Of a stretch of 7,179 bases of DNA, positions 6,178 to 7,179 are shown piece after piece. Made by a program: the position numbers and the translations under genes. Every line of letters starts with the position of its first letter. Position 1 is the first letter of the stretch. Source of the DNA: CALGLS01 sp045105695 (GTDB lineage Bacteria > Bacteroidota > Bacteroidia > Chitinophagales > Saprospiraceae); NCBI GenBank assembly GCA_045105695.1, contig JBGCDT010000366.1:1-7179 (forward strand). The letters are read 5' to 3'. The notes under the pieces are model-generated. The model did no database searches, was not told where the DNA came from, and worked only from the letters and a program-made list of their open reading frames with translations.

Positions 6178-6202
6178 ACGCTTCACTAAAACATCATTCA
6201 CA

Positions 6203-7179
6203 ATGACCATAGGAATTATCCGCGAAGGAAAAGTACCACCTGATTCAAGAGTACCGCTCAATCCAACTCAGTGCAAAGCCATCTTAGAAGAATATCCATC
6301 CGTCAAAATCATTGTTCAGCCTTCTCCAAACAGATGTTTTAAAGATGCGGAATATGAAGCTGCTGGAATTCCTATACAAGAAGATTTGTCCGCATGCGAA
6401 GTTTTGATGGGCGTAAAAGAAGTGCCTATAGACCAATTGGTAAGCGATAAGATCTACTTCTTCTTTTCTCATACCATTAAAGAACAGGTTTATAATCGCA
6501 AGCTCCTCCAGCGTATTCTAACAAAGCAAATACAATTGCTGGATTACGAAGTTTTGACCAACGACAAAAAACAAAGACTGATCGCTTTCGGTGTTTTCGC
6601 GGGCATGGTTGGAGCGCACAATGCTTTGTGGACCTATGGAAAACGTACTGGCAAATTTGAATTGAAGCGCATGAAAGATTTCTTCGATTATGCAGAAGCA
6701 AAAGCCGCTTACGCAAAACTGGAACTGCCTCCTGTAAAAATTGTACTGACCGGAGGAGGGCGTGTCGCCAATGGAGCCGCCAAAGTTTTAGAGGACATGG
6801 GGATCGAAAGAAAAAGTGCAGAAGAGTTTCTAACAATAGACTTACAAAAGCCAGTATTCACTCAGTTGGACTGCCATCAATACGCTGCTCGAAAAGATGA
6901 TTCACCTTTCGACTTACAACACTTTTTTAAAAACCCTTCTGAGTATAAAAGCATTTTCGATCCATACACAAAGATTGGTGACATCATGATAAATGGTATT
7001 TACTGGGACAATGAAGCTCCTGCTTTTTTCACTTCTGAAGATATGCAACAAGATGATTTTAAGATCAATGTCATTGCAGATGTGACTTGTGATATCGCTC
7101 CGGTGAGTTCTATACCATCTACCTTGAAAGCGTCTACTATTGCTGATCCAGTCTTTGGTTATGATCCTAAAACAGGGAA
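6203..7179 (+). CDS. LYS1-like saccharopine dehydrogenase (L-lysine-forming type), partial, runs off the right edge
   Basis: 325 residues are visible and no stop is reached before the edge. Residues 1-130 are an alanine dehydrogenase/transhydrogenase-type N-terminal domain: IREGKVPPDSRVPLNP (6-21), GVKEVP with K72 and FFFSHT with H90. K72 and H90 align by motif with the lysine and histidine (K77, H96) that carry out proton transfer in yeast Lys1. AFGVFAGMVGAHNAL (128-142) is also typical. A Rossmann-type nucleotide motif TGGGRVANGA lies at 183-192, and DIMINGIYWDNEAPAFFT plus NVIADVTCDIAPVSSIP (289-305) match the C-terminal half of the family. Lys1 oxidises saccharopine to lysine and 2-oxoglutarate with NAD. 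Bacteroidota usually make lysine through diaminopimelate, so a catabolic or different substrate role is possible; databases often label such proteins alanine dehydrogenase or NAD(P)-dependent oxidoreductase. The family has about 370-400 residues, so perhaps 45-80 are missing at the right end. Confidence 0.85.
   Translation, partial: MTIGIIREGKVPPDSRVPLNPTQCKAILEEYPSVKIIVQPSPNRCFKDAEYEAAGIPIQEDLSACEVLMGVKEVPIDQLVSDKIYFFFSHTIKEQVYNRKLLQRILTKQIQLLDYEVLTNDKKQRLIAFGVFAGMVGAHNALWTYGKRTGKFELKRMKDFFDYAEAKAAYAKLELPPVKIVLTGGGRVANGAAKVLEDMGIERKSAEEFLTIDLQKPVFTQLDCHQYAARKDDSPFDLQHFFKNPSEYKSIFDPYTKIGDIMINGIYWDNEAPAFFTSEDMQQDDFKINVIADVTCDIAPVSSIPSTLKASTIADPVFGYDPKTG

Larger units (their letters stand above)
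5891..6202. other. Divergent intergenic region between the small exported protein and saccharopine dehydrogenase genes
   Basis: Both flanking genes are read outward from this 312-bp stretch, so it should carry two promoters. A -7-like box for the right-hand gene is at 6170-6177. On the left the closest minus-strand sequence is CATATTTA (5920-5913), a poor match to TAnnTTTG. A 13-nt palindrome sits at 6102-6114. The plus-strand open frame through this region has no family features and is not called as a gene. Confidence 0.6.

Noticed and set aside
5806..6189. 127-codon plus-strand open frame across the divergent gap
   Set aside because: It overlaps the signal-peptide region of the small exported protein antisense, covers likely promoters, and its translation shows no domain or export signal.
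1..7179. A joint glutamate/lysine metabolic cluster linking gdhA and the saccharopine dehydrogenase
   Set aside because: The genes are about 5.9 kb apart, on opposite strands, with unrelated transcription units and terminators between them.

Overview
The window looks like chromosomal DNA of a member of the Bacteroidota. This rests on several things seen together: a very long FG-GAP/UnbV lipoprotein of the kind common in that phylum, a BshB1-type bacillithiol deacetylase, a tmRNA tag ending in AMAA, A-rich start regions without Shine-Dalgarno sequences, and TAnnTTTG boxes like the Bacteroidota -7 promoter element. I cannot place it below phylum; Cytophagia or Saprospiria-like lineages are possible.

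Layout from left to right. The N-terminal 104 residues of an NADP/NAD glutamate dehydrogenase (gdhA) run off the left edge on the minus strand. Next, also minus, is a 1128-residue predicted surface lipoprotein built of 14 calcium-loop FG-GAP/VCBS-type repeats around a central ASPIC/UnbV domain. A 96-bp divergent gap separates it from bshB1 on the plus strand. The bshB1 gene converges on ssrA (tmRNA, minus), and one 12-bp A/T-flanked hairpin between them can terminate both. Upstream of ssrA lies about 280 bp with no recognised gene, then a strong minus-strand terminator, then a small secreted protein gene (minus). A 312-bp divergent gap follows, and a LYS1-like saccharopine dehydrogenase gene (plus) runs off the right edge.

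The genes do not form one pathway. They are mostly single transcription units: bacillithiol synthesis, trans-translation, amino-acid dehydrogenases and exported proteins. The two edge genes both concern glutamate/2-oxoglutarate chemistry but are about 5.9 kb apart, with no sign of joint expression. I see no mobile elements, CRISPR arrays, tRNAs or defence genes, and nothing that amounts to a new system. The points most worth checking are the divergent tmRNA tag (GNSKFAMAA), the 7+7 repeat architecture of the large lipoprotein, the unexplained ssrA upstream region and the uncharacterised small exported protein.
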